NCBI GenBank assembly: GCA_022315425.1
Contig: JAIUPT010000035.1
Location: 62,001-126,000 of the forward strand
Direction: 5' to 3'
From: Pseudevernia furfuracea
Taxonomy: Eukaryota; Ascomycota; Lecanoromycetes; Lecanorales; Parmeliaceae
DNA length: 64,000 nucleotides
Of the stretch, positions 21,307-33,067 are shown in pieces. The stretch's first letter is position 1, and every line of letters starts with the position of its first letter. The notes beneath the pieces were generated by a model. It was not told the origin of the DNA. It saw only the letters and a list, made by a program, of their open reading frames with translations, and did not search any database. The position numbers and the translations under genes are program-made.

Positions 21307-22540
21307 ATGACTTCTACAGCAGAATTACGATCGAGATAACAGATATCGAGTCTCGAAGAGAGACAAGAAGTACTATCGAATGACATTAATGCTAGCGAAG
21401 AAGGATCTAATGAGGTTACTTCAAAGACAAGCGAAGAAGATGATCATAACGATATTAATTCACACACGAACGAGTCAGTAGAAACGATGTTAGATTCAAG
21501 AGAGCTTATAACATTTCGAATCTATCAAGCGCACGCGGAGGAGTTTATAGCATATCAGATAAATCAAGCGTTGTCACGTCGTCGATAAGCGTTACTGAGT
21601 TACGAGACTTAGAGAATATCAAAGAGATAGACATCAAATCTCAAAGCGAAAGATTTAGCGTTATATAAGGAAGTTAGCTCAGCGAAATTAAACGAGTTCA
21701 TTTACGAGTGTGAGCGACAATTCGCTTTCAGAGATTTTTAGAGTGAGGAGATTTAGAAAGATATCACATTAATAAGCTAGTCGCAATTGCGAGAGAAGAC
21801 TATCAAGAAGATCGTCTATGTTATCGATTTTCTTGAGAATACGTCTAGAATCGATTAAAGATTTTGATTGCTTTAGAATTCACGGGGAGCGACGTCATGA
21901 ACGCATTTTAAGACGTTATTGTTCGAATTTCTGAAGGGGGACAAGAAGAAAGCATATCTTAAGACGAATAAGAAGTTGTTAGCTGCGAAGCAGAGGAAAG
22001 GCGACATTATTAATGCTTTTCATGAATATGCTTACAAGCTATATATTCGTCTTAGGGCTCTAGATTCGACGTAGACTATAACGGATCGATAGTTCTTTAA
22101 CTTCATTCGAGCGCGAATACTATCGAATCATCGAGTCGAGCTAGATAAGCTCATGATTGAGTCAAGAACGATTCAAGAATTGTTAACTCAAATACGCAAA
22201 TATGAGAGAGCTGCGAAAACTTATACAAAGCAGAATGAAGATAACAGGTCTTATTCTGAGTTATCTTCGAAATCACAGAACTCGAAGAGAGACAACAAGT
22301 CGAGTCGAATAGGTAAATCAGATCAGAAGAGTCGTGACGAGATCTTAGAGTAGACAAAGACCTCTCGCAAAAAGGAGAATAAGTCTACTTTTGTTATATA
22401 CAAAGACAAGCTAATAGATGAGGTCAGGGAACGTCGTTTCAAGGATAAGGCTTGTTACAAGTATAATATGTCTGGTCATCGAACTGCTGAATGCATCGTC
22501 AAGGAACAAGTCATGTTCGATTCGCTTAAGATGCTCGAGG
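21307..22540 (+). pseudogene. gypsy gag remnant
   Basis: From ATG at 21307 the frame reads as a charged gag-like protein but is broken by many TAG/TGA codons. The longest intact piece (22153-22353) begins MIESRTIQELLTQIRKYERA. A zinc knuckle near 22453-22493 reads ACYKYNMSGHRTAEC, so the expected second Cys is Tyr, a G-to-A change. Confidence 0.75.
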
Positions 22541-23499
22541 CGACAAAAAACCTAGTGAGCGCAGTGACGACTTCGAACACTATGTCTGTACGAGGAGTGA
22601 GAATAGCTCTCTTCGTCGATGAATTCGAATTAATGAATATCTCGTCGGGCAATGACGGTTCGAGTCGAATAGTCGAATTAGTCAAATCAAGCTTCGAGTC
22701 GAACGTCGAATCGAGTATCTCTCTATCTATCAAGGCAGAGCTCATTGTTGACGTAAGGATATAAACGATTAAGGTTCAGACTGTGCAGCAGCGAATTAAG
22801 AAACTATCAAAGATGAATAGTTTGTTTATCAAGAATATTCTAATATAGAACGCGAGAGATAAGATCAACACTTTTAGTGCACTGACTGATAATGATACTG
22901 AAGTGAACATTATCAACCGTGTGACTGCAAGAAAGATAAGCTTATCGATGCTCAATATCAACATTGGGCTGAGTGCGATTCACGGCAAGATAGTTAAGAT
23001 CTACGAGATGTACTATATCGAATTTCAGTAGGAGAACGAACAAGATCGAGTTCGTTACTTTCAGGACATCTTTCTCGCTGCGGACATCGACACACGAATA
23101 ATTCTTGATATGTTATGACTGATTATAACGAATCTCAACATTGATTGAGTCAAGAGATCTTTTCAGTAAAGGACTTACACTACGATAATAGCTCTAATGA
23201 CTACGTATCGAGTGAATATTATTGAGTTAGAGGATTTGCTGAGCTTGTTATTAACAAGAACGCAGACTGTTTCATTATACACGCAAGTCAAGTGATAAGC
23301 GCAAACGAACCTTCGATGCATTAAGATCGTCAAGATCACATTGCTCGAGTAAACGTTATTAGAACTGTGAATCTATCTTCTGAGTATATTAAGTACTTTG
23401 ATATCTTTTCTGACAGTGATGCTGTAGAGTTGTCGAGTTACGAATCTGCGAATCATATCATCGATCTTATAGACGAGAAATAATCGTCGTACGATTCTA

Positions 23500-24860
23500 T
23501 CTATAGTCTGAACGAAGTAGAGCTAAACACCTTAAGAGATTATATCGAGATCAATCTGACGAACGATTTTATACGATTAAGTACGTTCTCGACGAGATCT
23601 TCTATTCTTTTTATAAAAAAGTCTAACGAAGATCTGCGTCTATGTGTGAACTATCGAGAACTAAATATGATTACGATAAAGAATCGTTATTCTCTTTCTC
23701 TTATTAACGAGTCGATTAATCGTCTGACTATGATCAAAAGATACACACAGTTGAATCTCATCGTTACATATTATCGTCTTCGTATTAAAAAGAGTGATGA
23801 ATAAAAGACTGCGTTTAGAACACGTTATGATCACTTTGAGTATCAAGTCTTGTCGTTTGAGCTGACAAATGTCTCTATAACTTTTTAAGCGTATATTAAT
23901 CAAGCATTAACTGAGAAGCTAGATGTCTTCTGTATTATTTATCTTGATGACATTCTTATTTACACGTAAGATATAGATGCGAAGCACGTCGAGACTATAA
24001 AGTGAATTCTGAGCAAATTGAAGCAGCATAAACTATTCGTCAATCTTTAAAAATGTCGTTTCAGCATAGATGAGATGCACTTTCTGAAATATGTTATCGC
24101 TTCGTCGGGGATTAACATAAAGAAAGATCGAATATAGTTAATCAGAAACTAATCGAAGCTGAAGTCTGTACGAGACATTCAGATATTCGTGAGCTTTGCG
24201 AATTTTTATTATAGGTTTATATGTGAGTTTAGCAAGATCGCTACTTCACTTACGAAGTTGATCAAGATCAACGTTTAAGAGAGATCGAGCTTTAATAGAG
24301 TAGTCTCTAACGCTTAACAGAATACGCGAGTCGTATTCGAGCGTACGAAGTCAAATAAAAAAAACTCGCAGAGTTCATTTGTGCTTATATCTGAGACAAA
24401 GAAAGCTTTCGAGAAGTTGAAAATAATCTTCACGATCGCATCGATTTTACGACATTTTAATTCTGAGCTATCAATAAGAATTGAAACTAATGCGTCGAAC
24501 TATGTTATTAATGATATTCTGAGTCAGTTACACGATGAATTGTGACACTTAGTAGTCTATTATTCACGTAAACAAATATCGACGGAGACGCGATATAACG
24601 TTTATAACAAAGAGCTATTAGCTATCATGAAGTCGTTTAAACACTGACGTTACTACTGCGAGAGTAATAGACACAAGATCAAGATCTTGATAAATCATTA
24701 TAATCTCAAGAGATTTATGAGCACTACGCGACTGAATAGTCGTTAGATTCGTTGAGCGCAGAAGCTGAGTCGCTACGATTTTGTTATCGAATATCGTTAG
24801 AGAAAACATAATCTCGCGAATTTACTCAGTCGAATCCCTAACTACGAGTAAGATAATAAT
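23500..24860 (+). pseudogene. gypsy reverse transcriptase and RNase H remnant
   Basis: Reverse transcriptase pieces include FRTRYDHFEYQVLSF and the catalytic IIYLDDILIYT near 23930-23970. RNase H pieces include IETDASNYVI and TRYNVYNKELLAI near 24480-24640. In-frame stops interrupt every motif block; not functional. Confidence 0.85.
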
Positions 24861-25129
24861 ACTGCGAAACGCGAGAACTATCAATTGCTGAGCGAGCTAA
24901 AGCAGACGTTACGTGATTTTCGTGCTGTAAGAAGATCGACCTTCATAACTAATTGCTTTCAAATGCTTATCGCTGAAACTTATGAGGTGTCTAATACATG
25001 TGAGTAGTGAACACGTATTCGTGTCACTGTTACAGTAGAAGATCTCGCAGAAAATGTTATAAACGATTAATCGTTCGACGATATACTCGTGAAGCTAACT
25101 CGTGAAGATGATTATATAAAGAAGATATT

Positions 25130-27245
25130 TGATTTGATTTGATTTTATACTCGTGTCTACTCAAGCTACGGAGAGTAATTACGGGCTACTGCTTAGGCTA
25201 TATTGCAAGAGAAACCTTTCTCCGACTAGTCGAAACAGGGTAAAAACTCTCGCTATTCTTTCTTATCGCATCTTCTTGTCGCATAGTCTTCCTACCACAC
25301 TGCGTTCCCTAGCCTGTTCGTACGAATTCGTGTGCCTTCTTGGAGTACTTGTTGCTGCTCCTATTATTGCCTGTCATATAGCTGCTCCTTAGCCAGCGAG
25401 AACTGTTCTAGAAGGTCAATCGAGATCAGCCATCGCGCTGCGGCCTTTGCCCCTCGCGGGGTTGTCAACATCTCTCTCAGATCAGCTGTCTCAGCCTTCT
25501 TCAGAAGAGTTTGTCTCTCGCTTCTCAGCCTTGAGCAGAATAGGAGAACGTGTCTAGCATCCTGTTTTCTCCAGTCACACTCGCATGCGAAAGAGAGTAT
25601 CTCAGGGACTCTGCACATATGCAGAAAGTGTGTTAGGTCAATCTTCTCTGTTCGTAGCTGGGTTAGAGCGAAGCTCTCTGCTTTTGCTAGGCCTTCATGG
25701 AGAGATCTCCTATTTGATCATAGATCTCCCCTTTGTGCGGGGCTGCGTCGTTCTTCTGGGATGTCAGTCTGGTACTGAGCCCACACTGCTTCCCAGGCTG
25801 CTTTCTGTCAGTCTTCAACAAGGCCTCTAGCCCTTCTTGACATTCTTTCTCCGTCAGGTGTCTGCAGAGAGTCTCAATTTTCGAGTCGGAGCGTTCTTAG
25901 GGCCCACTCTTCTTTATCTTCTGCTGAGGTCTGGAGAACTGCTCGTCTTCTACCTCGTTTCTCTCTTAGCTTTCTTCGAATCCTCGCATTTCCTAGCTTC
26001 GTAACGAGGTGGCTGCCTCTAAGTGCTTGATTTCGGAGTACTGCTTGATCCATCGTGATCTGGAGAGGGGGAATCCCTGTCTCCGCTTCGACGACTCTCT
26101 TATTGATGACTTTGTATGTCCCGACTACTCTCCGCAGGCATCCATTCTGTATAGTCTTTAGGGTCTTGACGTGAGATCGCTTGTTATCTCGAAGACCTCG
26201 TGATGTGTGCCACGTTGCTGCTGCGTATGTTATCGCTGATCGTACGACAGAGCTATACACTTGTCTTACTTTGTTTAGTGTGACGCCCCATATTGAGGCT
26301 ACAGTTATTGATAGTGCTCTGCATTACGATTCCATCTTGATCTTAACTTCTCTAATATGAGATCCTCAACGAAGTTTGTCGTCGATCTGCAGTTCTAACA
26401 CGCGAATACTAGTCTTTGACTTTGTCGTTGCAGAGCCTAGATCGACGCTGACCCTCATATTGAACTTCCCTGAACTCCTTATCAGATGAATTAGCTCGTA
26501 TTTCTTTGGCGCGAACGTCGCTCCATGAGTCTCTGCCCATTACAGATAGATTTCGTGTGCTTTTTTAAGAGTCTCGCAGTTTGCCTCAGTGCTCTTCCCA
26601 TATGTCAGCAGATGGATATCGTCAACGAATCCTTCTACTTGCAGTTTCAACTTGGTCTTCGCACATCTCTCAATCAAGGGAGCGTTGAAGAATAGGAAAA
26701 GAATAGACGACATCGAAGATCCCTGTGGGATCCCCGTCTCTGCAGGCTCCAGCCTGCTTGTTATTCTTTCTAGAGTGAGAGAGGTTTCTCTGTCAGTAAG
26801 GAAGCTTCTTATCCAGTTCACAATCAGCTTCGGGATCCCCTTCTGTCTAAGATTGTGAAGCAGGCGATGATGAGAGACGTTATCGAAAGCCCCTGCCATA
26901 TCTAGTGAGAGAAGGCTAGCAACTTTGTTCTTCCCACAATCCCAGACTGTGTGCACTGCATCTACTATCGTTTCCAGGGCTGTCTCCGTAGATCTCTTCC
27001 TTCTGACTCCCATCTGTTCTGGCGGGAGAAGGCCATTATCTTCTGCGCAGTCACTAAGTCTGCGCGCAATCACTGTCTCCAGTGCCTTCCCCAGTGTACT
27101 TAAGAGTGCTATTGACCTGTACGACTTCGGTTCGGAGTAGTCCTCCTTCTTTGGCTTTCTTAACACAATGATGTTAGCCTTACGGAACTCCTTAGGGTGG
27201 TAGCCCACGTCTACGCATGCCTGAAATAAGTGCCTAATTATTATT
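25130..27245 (-). mobile_element. 5'-truncated LINE inserted in the gypsy integrase region
   Basis: 2116 bases in reverse orientation. Its 3' end (low coordinate) carries a short AAATC-type tail, seen as TGATTTGATTTGATTTTA on the plus strand. The 5' end is cut within reverse transcriptase, at about the block before QACVDVGYHP. An 8-base target duplication, AAGATATT, lies on both sides (25122-25129 and 27246-27253); removing one copy and the LINE restores the gypsy reading frame (DDYIKKI joined to LKQLK). 5' truncation with target duplication is the signature of target-primed reverse transcription. Confidence 0.9.
26540..27208 (-). pseudogene. LINE reverse transcriptase, broken
   Basis: An open stretch of 222 codons covers much of a non-LTR reverse transcriptase: SYRSIALLSTLGKALE, LLSLDMAGAFDNVSH, GIPQGSSMSSILFLFFNAP and the FVDD catalytic motif. 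It ends at a TAA where the frame otherwise continues, and further stops follow. Later pieces at 25874-26260 and 25364-25618 carry the thumb region and a terminal Cys/His motif (CDWRKQDARHVLLFC). Confidence 0.85.
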
Positions 27246-27253
27246 AAGATATT

Positions 27254-28420
27254 AAAACAGCTAAAGTAGTCTATTATTAACTCTCTAAGCGACCTAAGCG
27301 ATCAATTCTACAGTTATGTCGATGAACGACTATATCATAAAGGGAAGATCTATATCTCTGCGACGCTACGAGATGTGATTCTCGATCGATATCACGATGC
27401 TTCTCTGACAGGTTATTTCGATGCTGAAAAGACTCAGACACTAATTCAACGTAAGTACTTCTGGTCGAAGCTTACAAGAGATGTGAGCGAGCACGTTACA
27501 TCGTGTTCTGTGTGCGCTATGATCAAGTCGTCTAGATATAAGTCGTATAATAAGTTGATATTATTGTCGGCTTCTACTCATAAGTGAAAGAATATCTTAT
27601 TGAACTTCGTCACTGAACTATCGCTCTTTAAGAACTGACGTGATTATATCTACGATTCGATTCTAATAATTATAAATCGTTTCACGAAGATGTTATATTA
27701 TATAGTAGTGAACAAGACGCTCGACGCGAAGCAGTTCGCATAAGTATTAATCGAGAATCTAATAAGATATTATGAACTATCTGACTTAATAGTAACGAAT
27801 CGTGAGTCGCTATTTATCTCTCAGTTCTGATCTAGTCTTATATACTTTCTGAGAATAAAGCGACGCTTATCGACTGTATTTTATTCTTAGATCGATGATC
27901 AGACTAAGCGACAAAACAGTATTATGAAATAATACTTACGAACCTTCGTCTGCTGAAAGCAGGACGATTAAGTGACATAATTATTAATCGCGAAGTTTGC
28001 GTACAATAACGCAAAGAACTTAGTTATTAACATATCGTCTTTTGAGACTAACTTGAACTACAGTCTCAGAATATCATGAGACGAGAATATCGATTCGAAA
28101 TCTCGCTCGCAGACTGTAGTTGATAACGTAAAGCATCTGTTTACACTCATAAATGTCTATAAAGATGCGATCTTAACTGTTTAACAGTCACAGATCGAGT
28201 ACGCGAACAAATATCGCAAGTCACGAGACTATAAAGTAGATGACTTGATATTATTGAATATTAAATATCTCAAGACCAAGCGGAATAGGAAGCTGGAATT
28301 CAAAAACTTCGATTCATTTCTTATCACGAACGTCATCGATTCATAGTTTTATCGACTCGACTTGTCGAGCGACTAACGAATTTATAACGTCTTTTATGTG
28401 TTCTTGCTGAAAAAGAACTC
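27254..28420 (+). pseudogene. gypsy integrase remnant
   Basis: After the LINE the gypsy frame resumes. The H2C2 zinc-binding region is visible (LYHKGRLYI, RYHDASLTGYF, SCSVCAMIK) around 27330-27540, then a decayed catalytic core with many stops. A later piece resembling the VFHVSLLK end of gypsy polyproteins reads VFYVFLLKKN near 28390. Confidence 0.75.
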
Positions 28421-29065
28421 TTTAAAACAGAGAGAGATAAGTTAAAGTCTAGAGAATATGAAATTCGACGAAGACGATGCACATGACTACGTGATCGCTG
28501 GCGTTGTGAATAATATAGTTTTTGAATTAGGCGAGAATAACAAGATAGGAGATCTATACTATTAAGTTCATTGAGAAGAATATTCTAACTCAGAGAATAT
28601 ATGAGAACTCTACGAGAGAGTTTCTTATCTACGAAAGTTGTTAGATAAGTTTTATAAGAAGCACTCTAACAAGTCTATAGCCGAATTAGTGATTATCGAA
28701 AGAAAGTTATAACGACGTATTTTAAAGAGATTTACGTCGAAGAACAAGGGCAAGAATATAGAAGGAAGCGTTGAACATTCGTAATAATACTGTAAACGGT
28801 AGTACTCTTTTGTTCATTTTTCTATCTAACGAGAAGGTTTTATAATTTTAACGAGGCTAGCTTAGATATTATATAAGACGAAAGAATAGAAGTTCGAACG
28901 ATGTCGATTCGACTGATTGACTCGAACTCTGAATCGGATGGATTTCAATTACTTGACGTTCGTCTGATATTTGCTGACGCATTGTGACATAGCTGCAATG
29001 GGGTATCGATATACGATATGCTGTTGTTCTTTTCTCGGGCTTACTATCTCACAGGAGCTCGTCTT

Positions 29066-29082
29066 TGAAAAGGGGGGATAAT
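29066..29082 (+). other. polypurine tract
   Basis: GAAAAGGGGGGATAAT sits directly before the 3' LTR start TGTAAGGG, the expected place for plus-strand priming. Confidence 0.75.
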
Positions 29083-29343
29083 TGTAAGGGTCATGAGATC
29101 TCTAGACATGAGGCGGTCTGTCAGAAGTCTAGGAATTCAACATACATCTAGGTCAGATTCGGGAGACTATCCCTCTGGTGCAGCTGTGCGGCTATAGCAG
29201 TCGCATAGTAAGTTTGCTTGACATGGGGGTGCACTCTCCTCTGCTAAATATGCTACCTCTGAGGACTCCCATCGAGTTCCTCAGGATTCAGTCTATCTAG
29301 TAACCAATTCATCTGTTACTCACTCACGCATGCCTAGACCCCG
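29083..29343 (+). repeat. gypsy 3' LTR
   Basis: Starts TGTAAGGGTCATGAG and runs to CCCCGT, where it meets the 52-base flank duplication. The terminal ACA expected from the 5' LTR's inner edge is missing. Confidence 0.9.
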
Positions 29344-29395
29344 TTTAAGTCTTTTTATTCTTTTTATTCTTATCGTTTTTGATATTTTAGATTTA
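29344..29395 (+). repeat. 52-base duplication flanking the gypsy element, right copy
   Basis: Matches 20843-20894 with one C/T difference and is followed by the resumed sequence of the old element. Confidence 0.85.
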
Positions 29396-30146
29396 ATCGT
29401 TATAATCGTAAATTAACTTAATTAGATTTTTAAGCTTAAAGATTTTATAAAAGATTTGTTTAAAGTATTTAATATTAATAATTCGAAAACGCTTATAAAG
29501 TTTAAGAAAGAATTTATTATCTTCTTTATATAAAAAAGAGACTCTTAACTCGTTTTTTATCTTCGAATTCGATAAGAAAAATCTCGAGAATTTTAAGAAT
29601 AAATCGCGTCGACGATAATAAAACTTATAATAAGATTTGAATCGATAATAAAATCGATAATGAGATTTAAATCGATGAGACGCGTGATAAAATTTAAATC
29701 GCAACGTATTAACCTTATAATTCTTAATTAAGATTGCGATTTATTAATTTAACGAAGTACGATATAACGATAAGAGAGCTTCTTTAACGATAAATAAATT
29801 AATTATCTCGATATCTCGATCGAGATTTTAAAGATCGACGTCTTTGAAGTAATATCACGTAATAAGATTTTTAAAACGACTAAGCGAGGAGTAAAACGTG
29901 TTTTCGTAATACTTTAAAATTTAAATATCATTAAGATAATAATCTTCTCGATCTTTAATATAATTTTCTTTAAGAAAGAGATCTTTTAAAACGTTTTTTA
30001 AGCGAGATTAATCGCTTTAAAACGAGTTTTTATAACTACGAAGATCATTAAACAATAAAATACGATATAAGTGATCTAGTAATAAAGAAATATGTTAATA
30101 AAAATAAAATACGAGATTAGTTAATAGCGTGGTATTTACGTGTTTA
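29396..30146. mobile_element. decayed AT-rich core of the old element, right part
   Basis: Same AT-rich, CG-retaining composition as 17581-20842. A short internal repetition of GATTTRAATCGATRA-like units occurs near 29630-29702. No readable protein. Confidence 0.65.
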
Positions 30147-30656
30147 CGAAAGAATACTATTACTCTAAAAGAGATCAATTCGAATAAAGAATAACCAGAA
30201 CTACGCGTACACCCCCACTCTATTAGACGTACACCCTTTTCTTTATACTAGATATACGCAGTCTTGAAAGCTTCAAAGTAAATAATCTTATTATCTATAG
30301 AGCGATTACGAGTGAATAAAATTCTCTTATTCTTCGAGAAATCTCTTCTGTACACACTCGCTCCTTCGCTCTTGCGGTGCGTTAAGAATTTAAACAAACT
30401 AACTCTGTCGAGGGCTAACGGCTAAAAATCGGAAACAAAATTTTGATATGAAGGGGGTGTACGCCTAATAGAGTGGGGGTGTACGCGTAGTCCCCGCCTA
30501 AAGAATTAAATGTTAATGAAATGTAGTTACTTATGCTGCTCTCAAATGATATCTGTTCTCTGCAAAGGACACGTCTATCAAGTTCATAAATGGCATGCAA
30601 CAACCAACATGCTATACGAGAGTGCGAGATTAAGGCCCACTAACCCCCTGTCAAGC
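30147..30656 (+). repeat. right terminal-type repeat of the old element, interrupted by a MITE
   Basis: Partner of 17226-17424. The part after the MITE (30499-30656) has near-normal composition and matches the left copy with the differences mostly being transitions in the left copy, giving a near-ancestral version of the repeat. Confidence 0.75.
30193..30498. mobile_element. 306-bp MITE with long terminal inverted repeats
   Basis: Ends are inverted repeats of about 44 bases. Reading inward both share ACTACGCGTACACCCCCACT; most mismatches between the ends are G-to-A. An 8-base target duplication TAAAGAAT flanks it (30185-30192 and 30499-30506), and the uninterrupted site is seen in the left terminal repeat. 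No coding capacity. An 8-base duplication suggests a hAT-type parent. Confidence 0.88.
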
Positions 30657-31354
30657 CGGGCCAAATATCATCAACAAGTCATTCCACAGCTCCCAATGAG
30701 TGCGGCATCGATTTTGGATCTGCCTACGTTGCATCTGCCCACAAGGGCATGTATACACCCTCACAGATATCACAGAGCCGCGAGAGTCATTGGTCGTAAT
30801 GGCACACTCTCCGAGCTTTGTCGACTCTGCTTGTCGCGTGAACATGGCAAGTATGGTGGCTTGCATCTTACTTCCCCCAAATTCCGCCTACAGGAATTCC
30901 TCTAGGCCAAAGGAAAGTCAAATGGAAGCATTTGATCTTTCCATGCCAGCTGGGTGGGGCGAGACTCTTAAAGATGTGGCTTTTTCTTCATATCTTCGCA
31001 TATGCTCTCACATTCGGCCGAAGCCGACAGAGCGCGGCTTTTGAACTCTGTTTAGCTTCATGGCTGTTATCCCCATCTTCTGGCATTGACTACGGCTTCT
31101 TCATTGATTCTAACCATTACGCTATCAGGCGTTGCCCTGTCAAAGTTTACTACTTACCAGAAGTCCACAGCAATGTCATTCACGGAATGTTGGTGGTTAA
31201 AATAGATACCTCAGACTTCTCGACTACTCCTCTGCCTCGCCATCCCACTGTTTCCATAGATACTGAAGATGCCATCTGTTTGAATGATTGTGCTTACCGT
31301 CTTGAACGCGTTCTGTTAAATAGATCAAGATCACTTTACCCCGTCCTGCTCAAT
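30657..31354. other. leader region between the transposon island and the mannosyltransferase
   Basis: Normal-composition DNA. The frame of the downstream gene is open back to about 30932, with an in-frame ATG at 30974, but the residues look like translated leader. Probably promoter and 5' UTR. Confidence 0.5.
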
Positions 31355-33067
31355 ATGGGTCCTTGTGCCTCGGTCACCAATGTTGGGTTTCCTCGCATAC
31401 CATTGTTTAAAAACAGCAGCATCGCCATTGGTATCTGCTGCCTTGTATTCACCATAGTGTTCTATTCCTCCACCCACCTGACAAGTCTCGGATCATTCAT
31501 GACGGAATGCTCCCCGGCGGCTGAGTCTACCGGTCAGTATCAGCAGTATCTGCTCTGGAAGCTACAAGCACCGTCGGAGAAGGATTCAATCCAAGCTTCG
31601 CAAGTTGCACATCATGCATCCCAGATGGACGAACAAAAAAATGTGAAGCCGGCAAAGGGTGCACTGCCAGTACCGAAGATCCCTTCAAAGGCAGCCCAAG
31701 TTGCACATGATGCGACGATCAAATTACAATATGCTATGAATAGCTCGAAGATTTCTAGGATTGAAGGACCTGATCTGTTCAGCATGGCCAAGCATATATC
31801 GACCTTCGCTCGCCTACTTGAGGCGATCATTGCTGATGATTCCATCGATAGGAGACCATTCCTTGACTTGCGGGAGCGGTACTTTGGCTGGTGGAAACCC
31901 ACTACTACTACCCATCTTCCATGGGAGGCCCAAAATCATACGACTGGCATAGTGTTGACTGCTGGTCAAGGCAACATGAGGCTTGCAGCGCACGCCATCC
32001 GAACGCTTCGGAATGTAGTCAACACCACCCTTCCGATCCAAGTCGCTTATGCTGGCGATGACGATCTACCGGCGCCTATGCGCAAAGATATGAGAGCGCT
32101 CGACCCAAAACTCGGGTTGATCAACATCCTCGATCACTATGACGAAGATGTTGCCGGACTACGCTTTGGCGGATACGCGATGAAGCCTTTCGCGGCGCTC
32201 GCATGCAGCTTCGAAAAGGTCATCATCATCGATGCAGACACGATATTTATGCAGCGCCCGGACGAATGGTTTGAGGAGGATGCAGGCCTGAAGCAGACAG
32301 GTACTCTGTTCTTCCATGACCGGGCTTACGGTGGCCGGAGAACAACCGACTGGGTGAAAGATCTCTTGAAGGAGAGTGGCCAAAAGCCAAGTGCAACGCT
32401 CAATTCGAGCATGTACTGGCAGCAAGAGCTGGAGCACCAACAGGAATCTGGTGTCGTATACTTCAACAAGGCCATTCCCACTGCCTTCATGAGCCTATTG
32501 TTCACAACTTACATGAACACGCAAAACGTGCGAGCACATCTCTACGGTCAGGTTGCCGGTACGTAATGCACAGACCTAAAATCCACCAAGCCGTGAGAAA
32601 TAATCACTTAACAATCTCCTCCAGGCGACAAAGAAACCTTCTGGCTCGCAGCTGAGCTCGCCAACATCTCCTACGCCTTCCACCGTAGCTACGCCGGCAT
32701 CATAGGCGCCATCTCCGCCAACGCCGATGGCGTTCCTGAAATCTGCAGCCCGCAGCCACTACAAACCGATCTCACTGGCCGCCCCTTTTGGTTCAACTCT
32801 GGCCTCATGGAAGACAAGACGAATGCAAACAATAGACAATACGCCGATTTAACCCACTACATACCAGGAGGCATAAGCGAGCAGCCTGTTGGTGGGTGGA
32901 GATTTATACATGATCATACTTTCTGTATGGGGAGGAGTTTGGAGGTGATGAGCTCGGTTAAAGACGCGGGGCTGGAGGAGGTGGCGAAGAGGTTGATTGC
33001 CGAGGCGAGGGCGGTGGATGAGATGTTCGAAGCTACTCGCCACGGTGTGACTGGGGCTACGGAGTAG
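31355..33067 (+). CDS. alpha-1,3-mannosyltransferase, MNN1/GT71 type
   Basis: Two exons, 31355-32558 and 32625-33067, about 548 residues. From the ATG at 31355 a short basic tail leads into one membrane anchor (IAIGICCLVFTIVFY), the type II layout of Golgi glycosyltransferases. A stem region follows, then the catalytic domain: GIVLTAGQGNMRLAAHAIRT, LRFGGYAMKPFAALACSFEK, the DxD motif in VIIIDADTIFMQRP and, across the intron, GDKETFWLA. This matches the fungal mannosyltransferase (MNN1, GT71) family, which adds alpha-1,3-mannose to N- or O-glycans. An upstream in-frame ATG at 30974 would add 127 residues before the anchor; I prefer 31355 because it places the anchor near the N-terminus. Confidence 0.88.

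Larger units (their letters stand above)
20895..29343 (+). mobile_element. Ty3/gypsy LTR retrotransposon, RIP-inactivated, LINE-interrupted
   Basis: Two LTRs of about 260 bases enclose gag-like, reverse transcriptase, RNase H and integrase remnants in the Ty3/gypsy order (integrase last). Without the LINE the element is about 6.3 kb, a normal size. Stop codons occur throughout, often TAG or TGA where Trp is expected, which fits G-to-A RIP. LTR inner edges read TGTAAGGG (start) and GTTACA (end); both outer edges lack about three of these bases. Confidence 0.9.
16968..30656. mobile_element. nested, RIP-mutated transposon island
   Basis: About 13.7 kb of repeat DNA between two unique flanks. 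From the outside in: an old AT-rich element with related sequence at both ends (17226-17424 and 30147-30656), a Ty3/gypsy retrotransposon inserted in it (20895-29343), a LINE inserted in that (25130-27245), and a MITE in the right-hand terminal repeat (30193-30498). In the old element most surviving C and G sit in CG or TC contexts while CA/TG are depleted and TA is abundant, as RIP (CpA to TpA) would leave. Confidence 0.85.

Noticed and set aside
17000..30500. AT-rich island as a centromere or mitochondrial DNA insertion
   Set aside because: LTRs, reverse transcriptase motifs and target duplications explain it as nested transposons; no mitochondrial genes seen.
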